From: Sabellastarte sp. h YS-2021 | Lineage: Eukaryota; Annelida; Polychaeta; Sabellida; Sabellidae | Length of the DNA: 64,000 nt | Direction of reading: 5' to 3' | NCBI GenBank assembly: GCA_964017235.1 | Contig: OZ024933.1 | Span: forward strand, 60,432,255 to 60,496,254 | Shown here: piece by piece, positions 11,996 to 23,339 of the stretch | Position numbering within the stretch: the first letter of the stretch is position 1 | How the letters are laid out: each line of letters starts with the position of its first letter | Made by a program: the position numbers and the translations under genes | Notes under the pieces: generated by a model | Database searches by the model: none | Seen by the model: only the letters and a program-made list of their open reading frames with translations | What the model was told of the DNA's origin: nothing

Positions 11996-14511
11996 ATCCC
12001 AAAGGTGAATGAAGAGACTGTGAGTTGATAAACTGGTTTTGTTTAGAAGCCAGTTCAAAGTTTTGTTATATAAGGTTCTCTGATACACTATCCATTTCAC
12101 AGTTCTTTTACTTTTAGTTTGACTGATGACCGTTGGACACTTTAAATAGCTCAGAGGCGTCTTACTCCCTCATTAATCTGAGATGGGTAACTGAACATTA
12201 TTTGCCAAGCTATTTGGGAAATTGCTTTTACATTTGCGGTCATGAGATAAGGCACAGAATCATACAGACACAATAAGTTAAACAATGTGAATAGTAATTT
12301 TTCCATTACTTAGATACCCTTTATTTTGGTCCTGGATTAGAACCTCCATTCGCCCTTGACCCCATCACAGTAACTAATCACATAGAAAACTGTTGTAGAC
12401 ATCTGGTGACTCTCATAAACACAGATAAAAATAAATTTGGCACACCCTACTTCTAAATTTGGAAATATATCCATTAAATGTTTATAAAAAAATAAACCAC
12501 AGATTTTTGAGCTCCTGAAAGGCAAACAAATGTAACTTTCGTTCCATCGCCAAAAGCTCATCATCTTTGGATAAAAGGAAGCATTTGCTGTAATTTCGTA
12601 AGGCAATTATCTTGATGCACAACAATTTTGTTAGTTTCTTTGTAACTGTCTGTATTTTTTAACTTATAACCTGTTAATAACACCAAAGGGGTCCAAAAAA
12701 GTTATGATTATATTTTGGTTATTTTATGCCAGTTCTCACTTCATCTTCCACGTTTGTGGTCTGTTCAGATTTCATCTTAGTTATTTTATTTTAATGATTA
12801 ATGAATGTAGCCAAAATGCTCCAACTACCATGCTGAGCTACAGTACTGAAATAATGTACAGTAAATAATTGTACAGCAAATACTTTGATTTTCAAGAGGT
12901 TAGCTATGAATCTGGGTTATTTGTAGTACATGAAAAGACAGCCTTAGGCAATGATGCTGAAAATTTATATTCAAGGATGTATCATGTTTATCAGAAAATT
13001 GTTTATCATAAAAATACATAAAGTTTATATACACTTAATATATACACAAAAACTGAATACTTTCTGCCCTTTGGCTACAAAAATATGCACAACACCAGAC
13101 GGTTTGGTCCATGTATTTCAACACCATATTCCACTCCAAAATATGTCAGGGTGTTATTTATTTCCAAATACTAACAACATAGGCTCATGGCGTAGGCATA
13201 AATTTGCAGTAGATATTTATTAGACGTATTTTAAAAGTGACAATGGCACAAGACGTTTAGGACCACTTCATGCCGTGGAACACAACCCTTTTAGGGTCTT
13301 TAGAGCATTAAGACATGTGGATTATATACCCTGACGATGTACTTAAGCCCTAAGAAGATGTCCATTTCATTAAAACCTCATAGTCACAAAGGTATCTTTA
13401 AGGCTACCATTTCAATGGCTTATGTTTCAAAACTGCTTGATGGATTTCATAAATATGGATAATAAATACCTGGAGGGAAATAACTAGCATAGCAGTGGTT
13501 TTTTGTTACTTAATAAGACCTAGATCACTACCCGAAGAAGTAAGGTTTGAACCAGATAGAGATATGAAAACATCGGATAATTGATAAATTTGCTGTCTGT
13601 GCCTGACATTAATTTCAACCAGGCAATCCTTTATCAATTTATAATACCTAGCCGAGTACCTAAGGTGACTTAGAAGGAGTGTGATTTTTTTTAAAATCTT
13701 CTTACTTCAAGATGGTAAGTTGTTACTGAGGTAACAATGTTGGAACATACAAATAACTTGAGCAGACTATTAAATTTTTTAGGTGATAGGCCAGAATCTT
13801 AAAACAGAACCAAACTATCTAGGGGTAGTGAGGCACCATCTTGAGGGAACTAGGAAAAAATAAGGCACTTCTTATAATGCAATTTTAGGGGCTCAATACT
13901 TGGCTGCCTACAGATATAATTTTCGCCAGACCTCTGGAGATTTTAGACTATTTTCAGCATCATAGAAATCAGTGATATATACACAACACATACAAATGAA
14001 CCCAGGCCAATGATACCAATCTGTCTTCAGTAAACCTTAACTGCTACTTAAAAGTAACTGCAAATAATTTTAGAAATGTAGCTTCAGTATTTTTATTACA
14101 AAAGATAAGGGAAAACAAAATAGGCATAATTTTATCATTATACATAGTTCATATATAGACAATAATTTGTCATGCAAATATATACTTTTTATTAAGTTTT
14201 TGAAGACAGTTATTTTAGTGACTAAGTCAGGAGTGTCAAGCCTTTGAGGATGAAAAGCAAATTTAGTATTCTGGGACATTAGTTTCAATTTCTTGTGTTA
14301 TTCAGAGCTTACAACTGCATGAATAATTGATGCTGATATTTCCCATTAAGATGAACAAAATTGCATAAAAAGAGTCATTTACTCCAAAAGGAGTGACAGC
14401 AAAACCAAACCAAAAAAAGAGCGAGAAGTGTATGTGAAAAAAAATGTTTAAAAATTGAAGTGTATTACATGGAAGTTCACTGGCAACACATTTTACAGGC
14501 GTGATGTTCAA
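11996..14511. other. Long stretch without a supportable feature
   Basis: AT-rich DNA with several 60-90 codon frames of biased composition (for example 12337-12606 - and 12951-13223 +) and no domain, splice context or repeat that I recognise. Confidence 0.5.
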
Positions 14512-14741
14512 TTTATTCATTTATTTGGGGTTTTACATCAATTTCAACACTGTACAGGTTATATCATAGCGGGTAGGTTTGTGGGCAGAGGAAACCAGTA
14601 CATACAATTGGTCATGGTTCTGTCCTGTAAACTGCGACCATCGGTAAGCAACTACTTACTTTCCCACAAAAGGTCCAGGGTTTGAACCACCGACCTCAGA
14701 GGTGGGAGGCGAGTGTGTTAGCACTGTGCCACCGTGGCCCG
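14512..14741 (-). mobile_element. tRNA-derived SINE, diverged copy
   Basis: It starts (at 14741 on the - strand) GGCCACGGTGGCACAGTGCT and runs to TTTATT at 14512. The box B region reads GGTTCAAACCC. It is the same family as 2177-2403 with more substitutions. Confidence 0.78.
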
Positions 14742-15839
14742 TAGTGGTGTTCAATTGAAGTAGTAATTGTAACGTATTGTCTTTTATTACAAAAAAACTA
14801 CGATATGCTCACTGATATGGTGAGAATGTACAGATCAGTGTACATGCCATCAGTGAAAATGAGCAATGGTACTGAAAAATAAAATAAAATGCTTTTAAAT
14901 GCAAATTTTACTCAAAATTAATAAATTTTGGTAGACAATTGATCAAATTTATAGGCCATTTATTGTTTTTGATACAGATGAAAAGTGAAGAGATTTTCAA
15001 CTTCGGAGAGTGCAGACCTTTGCCAAGCAAATCATTTCCATCAAACATTTTCCACAAAGAATTCCTTGATCCAGACACCAAAATCAAATAATCTGTTCCT
15101 TGTGTCATTTTCAACATTTCCTGAAAATATCACCAAAATCAATGACATAAAAGCATAGTTCTTTATACAAGTGCCTCATATACAGGACCTACTACTGGTA
15201 GATACAAGTTATCCAATGGCATATACAAATATACAATGTGTCCCCCTATTACTTGAAAATTTGACTTAACAACTTGAACATACATGTTATAGCTTGCATA
15301 TCCCACCTACTTGCATAAGCATCTTAAATGTTTTACCTATGAAGTCACACTTTTATGTACAGGTTATTAACATTCAAAAAATAGCATCAGAGATGCCCGT
15401 ACCCCACAGCTTGGGGAAATATTTTTCAACACCATGAGATATAGAAGTAGTATAACAGTACAAAGTTCAAGATACTTTCAGAGCAGTGTCAGTTATATTA
15501 AGGTCCAAATAATGCTTAAGTAGAGAAAATAATATCTAAGGAAAAGAAATGTATGTAAAGATGAAGTATTAAAACAAAACAATACTAAAATGACAGCACT
15601 TATCAGTAAACCAAAAATGGCTGAATTATGGTTTGGATGTTTTGAATATTACCCATGCATACAGAAGTGGCAATACATTCAATGAATGCTTATATGTGGT
15701 GTTGGAGAAAAGCCTGTGGCTCACTTGATGAAATTCCATCTGTTACAATGGGAACTTCCAAAAGGAAATTCCTAATGAATTCTAATATGACTTTAACAGT
15801 GCTTAATCTGCATCAACAGACAGACCCAATGGTGCAGCA
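14742..15839. other. No gene seen
   Basis: A segment near 15395-15470 (CCACAGCTTGGGGAAATA then CAACACCATGAGATAT) recurs in similar form near 62940-62985, so it is probably a dispersed-element end. Confidence 0.4.
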
Positions 15840-17066
15840 AGATTTTAAAGGTCAATACAGCAAGGTCAAAGGTCAATCAGTGTCACACCATGACGTGGCA
15901 CACCTAAAACCCTGAACCAATGTTCCTACCAAGTATAAACTTCCTACACCTTACAGTCTCTGAGATATAGCCTGGACAACATTTTATAGGTCAAGGTCAC
16001 TACAGCAAGGTCAAAGGTTAAATCAAGGTCACACTATGGTGTAGCACACCTACACCCCCTAACCAATGTTCCTACCAAGTATCAACTTCATACACCTTAC
16101 AGTTTCCAAGATATAGCCCGACCAGGTTTCATAGGTCATGTTCACTACAGCAAGGTCAAAGGTCAAATCAAGGTCACACCATGATGTTGCACACCTACTA
16201 CCCCCAACCAATGTCCTCACCAAGTATCAGCTTCCTACACCTTACAGTTTCCGAAATATAGCCCGGACAAAATTTTATAGGTCAAGGTCACTATGGCAAA
16301 GGTCAAATCAAGGTCACACTATGACGTTGCACATCTACACCCCCTAACCAATGTTCCTACCAAGTATCAACTTCATACACCTTACAGTTTCCAAGATATA
16401 GCCCGACCAGGTTTCATAGGTCATGTTCACTACAGCAAGGTCAAAGGTCAAATCAAGGTCACACCATGATGTTGCACACCTACTACCCCCAACCAATGTC
16501 CTCACCAAGTATCAGCTTCCTACACCTTACAGTTTCCGAAATATAGCCCGGACAAAATTTTATAGGTCAAGGTCACTATGGCAAAGGTCAAATCAAGGTC
16601 ACACTATGACGTTGCACATCTACACCCCCTAACCAATGTCCCTACCAAGTATCAACTTCCTACACCTTACAGTTGCTGAGACATAGCCCGGACAAGGTTT
16701 TGTAGGTCAAGGTCTCTACGGCAAAGTCAAAGGTCAAATCAAGGTCAGGCCATGATGTTGCACACCTACAACTCCTAACTAATGTTCCTAGCAAGTATCA
16801 ACTTCCTACACCTCACGGTTTCCTAGATATAGCCCGGACAAGATTTTATAGGTCAAGGTCACTACGGCAAGGTCAAAGGTGAAATCAAGGTCAGACCATG
16901 ATGTTGCACACCTACACCCCCTAGCCAATGTCCCTACCAAGTATCAACTTCCTACACCTTACGGTTTCTGAGATATAGCCCAGACAAGATTTTATACGTC
17001 AAGGTCACTACGGCAAGGTATGGGTGAAAACAATACCCTGACAGCCTTTAAGGGCTGTGGGGTAAA
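15840..17066 (+). repeat. S4 tandem array, ~142-bp monomer, rich in AGGTCA motifs
   Basis: About eight to nine monomers each carry GGTCAAGGTCACTACAGCAA, AAAGGTCAAATCAAGGTCA, CACCTACACCCCCTAACCAA and CTTCCTACACCTTACAGTTT. A 305-bp stretch is identical at an offset of 285 bp (16050-16354 against 16335-16639), showing a recent two-monomer duplication. Identical short open frames inside it are artefacts of this. The right end is ACAGCCTTTAAGGGCTGT, a near-palindrome also seen at 61945-61965. Confidence 0.9.
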
Positions 17067-17969
17067 AATGACAGTTCAGAGATTCTGTTGTTACGGGCTT
17101 CTTTGCTTCTTTTCTTTGATTTGCACAACGGAAACTCACACATACTAATTGAAATTGAACATTAGACAGCCAACACAATCTGAATAAAATGATAAAGGAA
17201 TTGCTGTTATGGGATTCCCTCCTTTCCTAATGTCCATCAAAGGAAGCTAATGTACCTTTTCCATATAAGAGAAACCAATTACACTTAAATATAATATTCT
17301 AGCTATTTAAGCTGTTGTTTCGTAGTAAGAAAACAGGAATAACTCATAGTTTAAGATTAAATTAGGCTGCATATATGACTTGATTTACATTCAATTATGA
17401 GTTCATGCATAACAGAAACCAACTGTAATTCTGAATAATTTGCTCGCATCAATGACTCCTTATGATACAATATGACTCCACATAAAGAGTCAGCGTACAC
17501 TGATATTTAAATGAGATTATTTTGTAATTATCAAAACTTCATGCATATCATCAAATTTCCTGAATTTTATACATGGCTTTAAACCAAAAAAGTTTCATGA
17601 AAAGTCTTGGATTGTTAAACATTTTGCAAAGTGCCCAGGTTAATCAGGGATTCGATGTATATAAGTTTGTTTGGTAAAAGCTTTTATACTTATATTTCTT
17701 AGGGGCGGATCCAGCTTTTAAGTAAGGTGGTGGTTCACATCAGACATACCATAACTAGGGTGGTCGTGGGGCATGCTCCCCCGGGAAAAAAAAATATTTT
17801 TTGGTAAAAATATAGTGCATTTCCTGTAAATTTAACACCACTCTCAAGAAATAATTTTGTACTTTGGGTTGAACCCCTTTACATTATTTTTCAAGGGGTG
17901 GGTTCGAACCCCCTGAACCCCCCCTGGATACGCTAGTGTTTCTCATGTATTGTATTTATATATTTTCAG
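17067..17969. other. Presumed receptor intron, with a MITE-like segment
   Basis: 17700-17938 begins TTAGGGGCGGATCCAG and ends CTGGATACGCTAG, which looks like an imperfect inverted repeat of a decayed MITE. The remainder is AT-rich. A pyrimidine-rich tract and TTTTCAG at 17963-17969 form the splice acceptor. Confidence 0.5.
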
Positions 17970-18416
17970 ATCACAAAGACATGTGAGCACATGGTTCCCG
18001 CCAGTGCGAAGGAGCAGGCGCAGGCACAGTGCACTCGCGCACAGGTCAAGGCGGCCAAAATCTTAGCTGTTATTATACTGTTATTTTGTGTCTCATGGAT
18101 TCCTCTCTACACATTTAACACAGTCAAATGCTTCTGTCCACAGTGCACTGTACCCCCTGCATTTCTGAAGTTTCTTATAATCTTGACACATTGCAACAGT
18201 GCTTGGAACCCAGCACTCTATGCATGGGGGATGAAGGACTTTAAGCGTGCATTATGGGTAATGTGTTCTAAACGAGGCTCTTGTGAACCAATGAAATTGG
18301 TTGTTGTGCACGAGAAAACATTTTCAACTAAATATGACAGTACCGTGAATGGAACATACCACAGAGGTACAGAAGCTACTATTCCATCAGACAATATAAG
18401 AGACAAAATGTTGTGA
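17970..18416 (+). CDS. Adenosine-receptor-like GPCR, terminal exon (TM6 to C-terminus)
   Basis: This encodes the C-terminal 148 aa of a plasma-membrane class A GPCR. The exon starts after a TTTTCAG acceptor in phase 0 (I-T-K-T-C-E-H) and ends at TGA. Residues 1-35 are the end of intracellular loop 3. TM6 is AAKILAVIILLFCVSWIP, where the usual C-W-x-P is S-W-I-P. Extracellular loop 3 contains CFCPQC, resembling the FCPxC of adenosine A1 receptors. TM7 is LIILTHCNSAWNPALYAW with NPxxY as NPALY, and helix 8 is MKDFKRAL. The THxNSAxNP pattern is what points to adenosine receptors rather than other amine-like GPCRs. TM1-TM5 are not recognisable in 1-17969, so the upstream exon(s) lie outside or are too short to see. 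An S4 repeat array ends about 0.9 kb upstream, inside the presumed intron. Confidence 0.82.
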   Translation: MTKTCEHMVPASAKEQAQAQCTRAQVKAAKILAVIILLFCVSWIPLYTFNTVKCFCPQCTVPPAFLKFLIILTHCNSAWNPALYAWGMKDFKRALWVMCSKRGSCEPMKLVVVHEKTFSTKYDSTVNGTYHRGTEATIPSDNIRDKML

Positions 18417-18479
18417 CAACTAATATATGTTATTTGTACACTGGACGTTTTTGAGATATACAGTTGTTATTGCCTTCAT

Positions 18480-18730
18480 CAGGTTATGTTTTTAGGTGTG
18501 TTGATTTGTCTGTTTCCCTTTTTTTTGTCTGTGTGCTAACTCCGAAAGTAATGAACGGATCTTTCTTATTTTTTATGTGGGTAGGGCCATTTTGGGATGA
18601 AGGGATTAAGTTTGGTAAAAGATCTGGATCATATACAAAAACAAATGCAAAGAAAATCCAGATTTTTCCAAAAATGTGCCCTGGCGGAGGTTTGCACTCT
18701 ACGAGTTCTTTCTACTTTTGAATGGGTTTG
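18480..18730 (+). repeat. Dispersed transposon-like fragment in the receptor 3' flank
   Basis: It contains TCTGTTTCCCTTTTTTTTGT, an AAGTAATGAACGGATCTTTC segment and CCTGGCGGAGGTTTGCACTC. This order recurs widely in marine invertebrate repeats as I remember them, so it is not treated as gene sequence. Confidence 0.4.
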
Positions 18731-19714
18731 TATGCCTGTACAGATCAAACTATTAAATATCTTATATACTAGAAGAGGGATATATCTCTTGAATTGACAA
18801 TATATATAGTGGTGTCAAGTAATGCAATGTAGTACTACCTCTTAATTACAAGATAGCATTTAAGCTACTGCCACTTACAAAAGAACAGTCTCACAACTGC
18901 ATAATTAAGTTTATTTTTTAAGTTGATAGATAACATTATATTGTACCTATCAGTTAGTGAGCTAGCAATTACAAGTTTGAACACACGTTTGACCTTTTTT
19001 TCTGCTTCAGCAAACTGGCAGTATTTTGAAGGTCAACACTGCACCAAAAGTTTAAATATATTCAACTTTCATTGAGCTAATCTGATACTTACCAACATCA
19101 GTAATATATCAACAATAATGTATTTAACCATACTTTATACCTCATAATACTTAATCTCCATTTAATTATACTTTATACCTCATAATACTTAATCTCCATT
19201 AATAGACAAAAGGTAGACTTAAGGCATAAAAAATTTAAGTCTGGAATTAAAAAATCCAGTGACAACAAAAGGTGTCCTCACATATAGAGAAAAACCTGTG
19301 GTGGATATGCTTTTTCAAGGTGATTGGAATTCAGACAAATTTTTCAGCATCTTTGAAAATTGTGTGAAATGTTAGGAACTGCGATTAAGTTATTAACAGG
19401 AGCTACTCCATTTGTTTAACTCAATAGAGATTATAAATGGGAATAGTTCAAGGGATTAATGCAGATCTTCCTCAGGACAGTCTGTATAATAAAACACAGA
19501 CGATGTATGTTTTCTGGAATCGTGTTCGTGTGAATAATATTAATATCTCACAAATCTTACCAAGGAGGCTCCTGGTCAGGGATGTAGTATTCATTTTCAA
19601 CTTTTACTGGACTTCAGTATCTCCTGCTGGCCGTAGGTGAGAGATTTGAAAATGCCTGGTGTGTGTGCCTGTGCTAAAGTGAAGGACTGTGGGGTCTTTT
19701 TCTGCTTAGTTTCT
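18731..19714. other. No gene seen
   Basis: A 45-bp block is directly duplicated at 19123-19200 (ACTTTATACCTCATAATACT then TAATCTCCATT). No supportable exon. Confidence 0.5.
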
Positions 19715-22260
19715 TATGTCCCCCATGGTTTTGCTGCTTTAGTAGCTCATTTAAGTAAATTGCTCACAACTGTAAAATCACTGCATTTAGAGCATTTAAC
19801 TAGTGTATGTTGTTCAGCTACTTTCTCTGTACCTACAAAATGGTAATTTTAAGTTCTTTATGTGTGTGTTCCACCACACGACTAAGGCTCCCGATTAAGG
19901 GTTTTTGGGAGTCGGTTTCAAAAATTTGCTTAGTCCCAGGCGTTCTGTAAGGGTCGGTAGTTGTCGGTTGGGGCCGTGAGAAAAATCAAACATGTTTGAT
20001 ATTTTTCCCGACCCAAACTGACTCTTTTTTCCCGCCATAAACAAAATGTCCAGTCCCAGGCTTCCTCAGACCAAATTTACACAGTCCTATGCTGTCTCAG
20101 GCCGCCTGCGACCCTTAGTCCCAGACCCTTAGTGCCTTAATCCCAGGCCTCCTGCGACCCTTAGTCCCATTGCAAAACAAGAATCGGCCACATTGGTCTG
20201 GGGAAGACTGAGGAGGCCTCAGGACGCCTGAGGAGGCCGGGACTTAATCGGGGGTTAGTCCGGGCTTAGTCCCAGGAGGCCTGAGGCGTCCTGGGACCCA
20301 GTCGGTATGTGTATGACAAGATCGTGCTTCAAATCGACCATAAAACTGGCTTAGTCGGGTCTTAGTCCCAGAATTAGTCCTTTAATCCCAGGCTTCAATA
20401 CGGATTCAGTATTCCCGCCCATTTTACCTTTTTTTCAGCGACTGTCCACGATTAAGGGTCCCAGACAGGATCGGGGCTTAGTCCTTTGGTGGAACAGGGG
20501 CATTACGTAAATCACTTGTACCTTCAAAGCTATTAAATTGAGAACATTTTTGTGAAAGACTTTGTTCGATTAATTTTTTGTATTATGTGTCATAAATTTT
20601 CAGTGCTGTAGCTCCACAGATAACTGAGTAATACCTACTTTGCCATTTTACAATTGGGTAAATCATTTTTAACTTCAACACTATTGAACTTAGAGGTTTC
20701 TTATCAAATCTGTTCTTCACCTACTTTGTGATTATCTGTGTCGGGGCATATTTCCAGAGCTATAGCTCCATAGCTGAGTAAAAGCTGACAGCAAAACTGC
20801 TGAATTTAGAGCACTGTGTGAAATATGTTGTTCACCTAGTTTATGATGCACTAGATTATGGACAATTGTTAGTGCTGTAGCTCCATAGCTAAGTGCTACT
20901 TTGATAGCTCACCATTGAACATGTCACTTATAACTACAAAATTAATGAATTAACAGCATTTTGGTCTAATACATTACTCAACTACTTTTTGCTGTCCTGT
21001 GTCATGGCAAATTTTCAGAACTGTAGCTAAACAGGTAACAGCTACTTTGCCATTTTGCTGTTTAGTAAACCACTTTTAACTTTAACATTACAGGGTTTAT
21101 AGGATTTTAAGCAAATATTGTGTTCACCTATTTCTTGATGGTCTGCATCGTAGCATTTTGTTTAGAGCTATAGTTCATAGCCCAATGAACAATAGCTACT
21201 TTGCCACTTCAGCTCTGAGAAAACCACTTGTAACTACAAAGGTACTGAATTTAAAACATTTTTGTGAAACATGGTTTACCTAATGTTTGATGCACTGACC
21301 AGTTATAACCAGGTGTCAACAGTTGTAGACACAACTACCTGATTAATAGCTACATTGACATTTTACAATTGAGTAAATCACAATTAACTTGAATAGTATT
21401 GAATTTGGAGACTTTTTCATCAACTATGTTGTTCACCAACTTCTTAATGATCTGTGTCATGGCATATTGTCAGAGCCTTAGCTCCATAGCTGAGTAATAG
21501 CTACTTTAACAGTTCACCATTAAGTCAACTACCTATAACTAAAAAAGTGTTGAATTAAGAGTTTGAATAAAATAGATTACTCAACCACTTTTGATTTTCT
21601 GTGTTGTGGCAATTTTTAGAGCTGTAGCTCCATAGCTAACTGTGTAAGAACTATTCTGACATTTTGTCAATGAGTAAATCACTTTTCACTTCAATACTCC
21701 TGAATTTGGGACCATTGAATTTAGAGGGTTTTTTTGTGAAATATGTTGTTCACCTACTTTGTCATGTTCTGTGTCATGGCGAATTTTCAGAGCTCTAGCT
21801 CCATAGCTAACTGAGTAATAGCTACTTTGACATTTTGCTAACAAGCGAGTCATTTGTAATTTCAGTACTATTGAAGTAAGGAGGTTTTTAGTGAAATATG
21901 TTGTTCACCAACTTTTTGATGTTCTGTGTCATGGCGAATTTTCAGAGCTGAAGTTGCATAGCTAACCATATAATATATAGCTCCATAGCTAACTGAGTAT
22001 TAAGCTATAGGATAGTTCAGCTTAGAGTAAATCACTTGTTTTTATATTATTTAGTATTTCTTCCCACGAGATCATACTGCCACGGTGGTCTTGTTTTCGG
22101 AGCTAACTACATAGTTAACTGAGTAATGAGTATAGTAACTAATTTGATAAATCAGCTTTGGGTAAATCACATTTCTATATTGTTATCTATATTTATTCTC
22201 CACTGTGAAAAAGTGATACCACAGTCGTCTTGTTTTTTATAGTTGACTCATACTGTACCA
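19715..22260 (+). repeat. S2 array with an embedded MITE
   Basis: About twelve diverged S2 monomers are marked by TTCACCTACTTT, TTCAGAGCTGTAGCTCCATA, CTGAGTAATAGCTACTTTGA and GTAAATCACTTGTAACT. The right flank near 22065-22110 carries CTGCCACGGTGGTCTTGTTT, similar to CTGCGGCAGTGGTCTTGTTT at 61737-61760, so this is probably another copy of the S2-bearing unit. 19866-20495 is a separate insertion. Confidence 0.8.
19866..20495. mobile_element. GC-rich MITE with inverted ends, inserted in S2
   Basis: The ends GTTCCACCACACGACTAAG and (reverse complement of the right end) GTTCCACCAAAGGACTAAG form an inverted repeat. Inside are many direct and inverted copies of TTAGTCCCAGGC and GAGGCCTGAGG. The composition differs sharply from the AT-rich array around it. 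No clear target duplication was found, so the superfamily is unknown. Confidence 0.65.
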
Positions 22261-23182
22261 AATTCATTAATATGGATTCTTTCATTGGTGTAAATCAACA
22301 GGAGGGTTCATCTTGCACTGAATACAGATAAACAAACCGTAAAACATGTATGTGTGATAATTCCGTTTATTGGTATTTGTCGCTTTGTAGCCTCACAGTA
22401 AATGTGTCTTACATCCAACTCCAGTACATATACATTCAAGTTTAAACACTTGCAAGGCTATTAGCTCTGAAAATGTGACTTTTATTGCTTTCTCCAGTAC
22501 AAAGTAGTTTTCCTGGTAAATTTTGTATCAAAACAACTAAAAAACTAAAATGTGCAGGTTTTGGATGAATAATTTGCTGTAATATGAATGAAAAATGTTA
22601 AAAATACAGCATAAATAAAATGACAGATTCACCCGACTATACCGATATGCTGCAGTATGAATCAGCCATTAAATTTTCAAGGTAATCTAAGGGTTTCATC
22701 AATCTTTGTATACAGGGTTACAAAGCGATTTCTAACTGGATGCTTCAAGGTAATGATGTTGTGTTTAATTTATCTTCAGGGAGGTTCCAGTCAAATACTC
22801 ACTCTTATATACTTTTTACATAATCCAAGTTCGAACTGATCTCGTATACAAAATCAGGTTAACATGATGCGGTGAAAATTTTGCATAGAATCCCAGTATA
22901 ATTGATGGTAAATAAACCTTACTTGTTATAAATTATAATACATTTTTAATCAGTGTTTAACAAAGTGTCTAGTGGCTTGTCACCTTATGACATTGGAGGC
23001 ATTGTTTTCTACCCTTTGCAGTAGATCAAGAACACCAATTATACCTTACACTGGGTCCCGTCCTGTCCTGGTTCTGTGACACCATATTTTGTTGATTAAC
23101 AACACATTTGTTACAATATTTCTTCTGTCTTCACCTAAGCTATGCACATTTTTGTTATACTGTTCACACTGAAAAATGATAA
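22261..23182. other. No gene seen
   Basis: AT-rich sequence between the S2 array and composite element copy A. Confidence 0.5.
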
Positions 23183-23339
23183 AACTAGAGATTGCGTCTC
23201 GATGCAGTGTATCCCCGGACGGGACATAGTTAAGGCGTGAATATGTCGGTCTTGAGCCTGTTTCCTGGAGCACCAGGTCAGGATTCTCCATAGTACCACA
23301 TTACTCCCAAAAGCTAATCACTAGTTTTTTCACTTATAT

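Noticed and set aside
14070-15117. Several 69-76-codon frames between 14070 and 15117
   Set aside because: Low-complexity or SINE-derived, with no domain or splice support.
16138-16632. Two identical 69-codon open frames at 16138-16347 and 16423-16632
   Set aside because: They are translations of duplicated S4 satellite monomers, not genes. The identity comes from the 285-bp tandem duplication.
18218-18406. 62-codon - strand frame
   Set aside because: Antisense of the receptor exon with no domain of its own.
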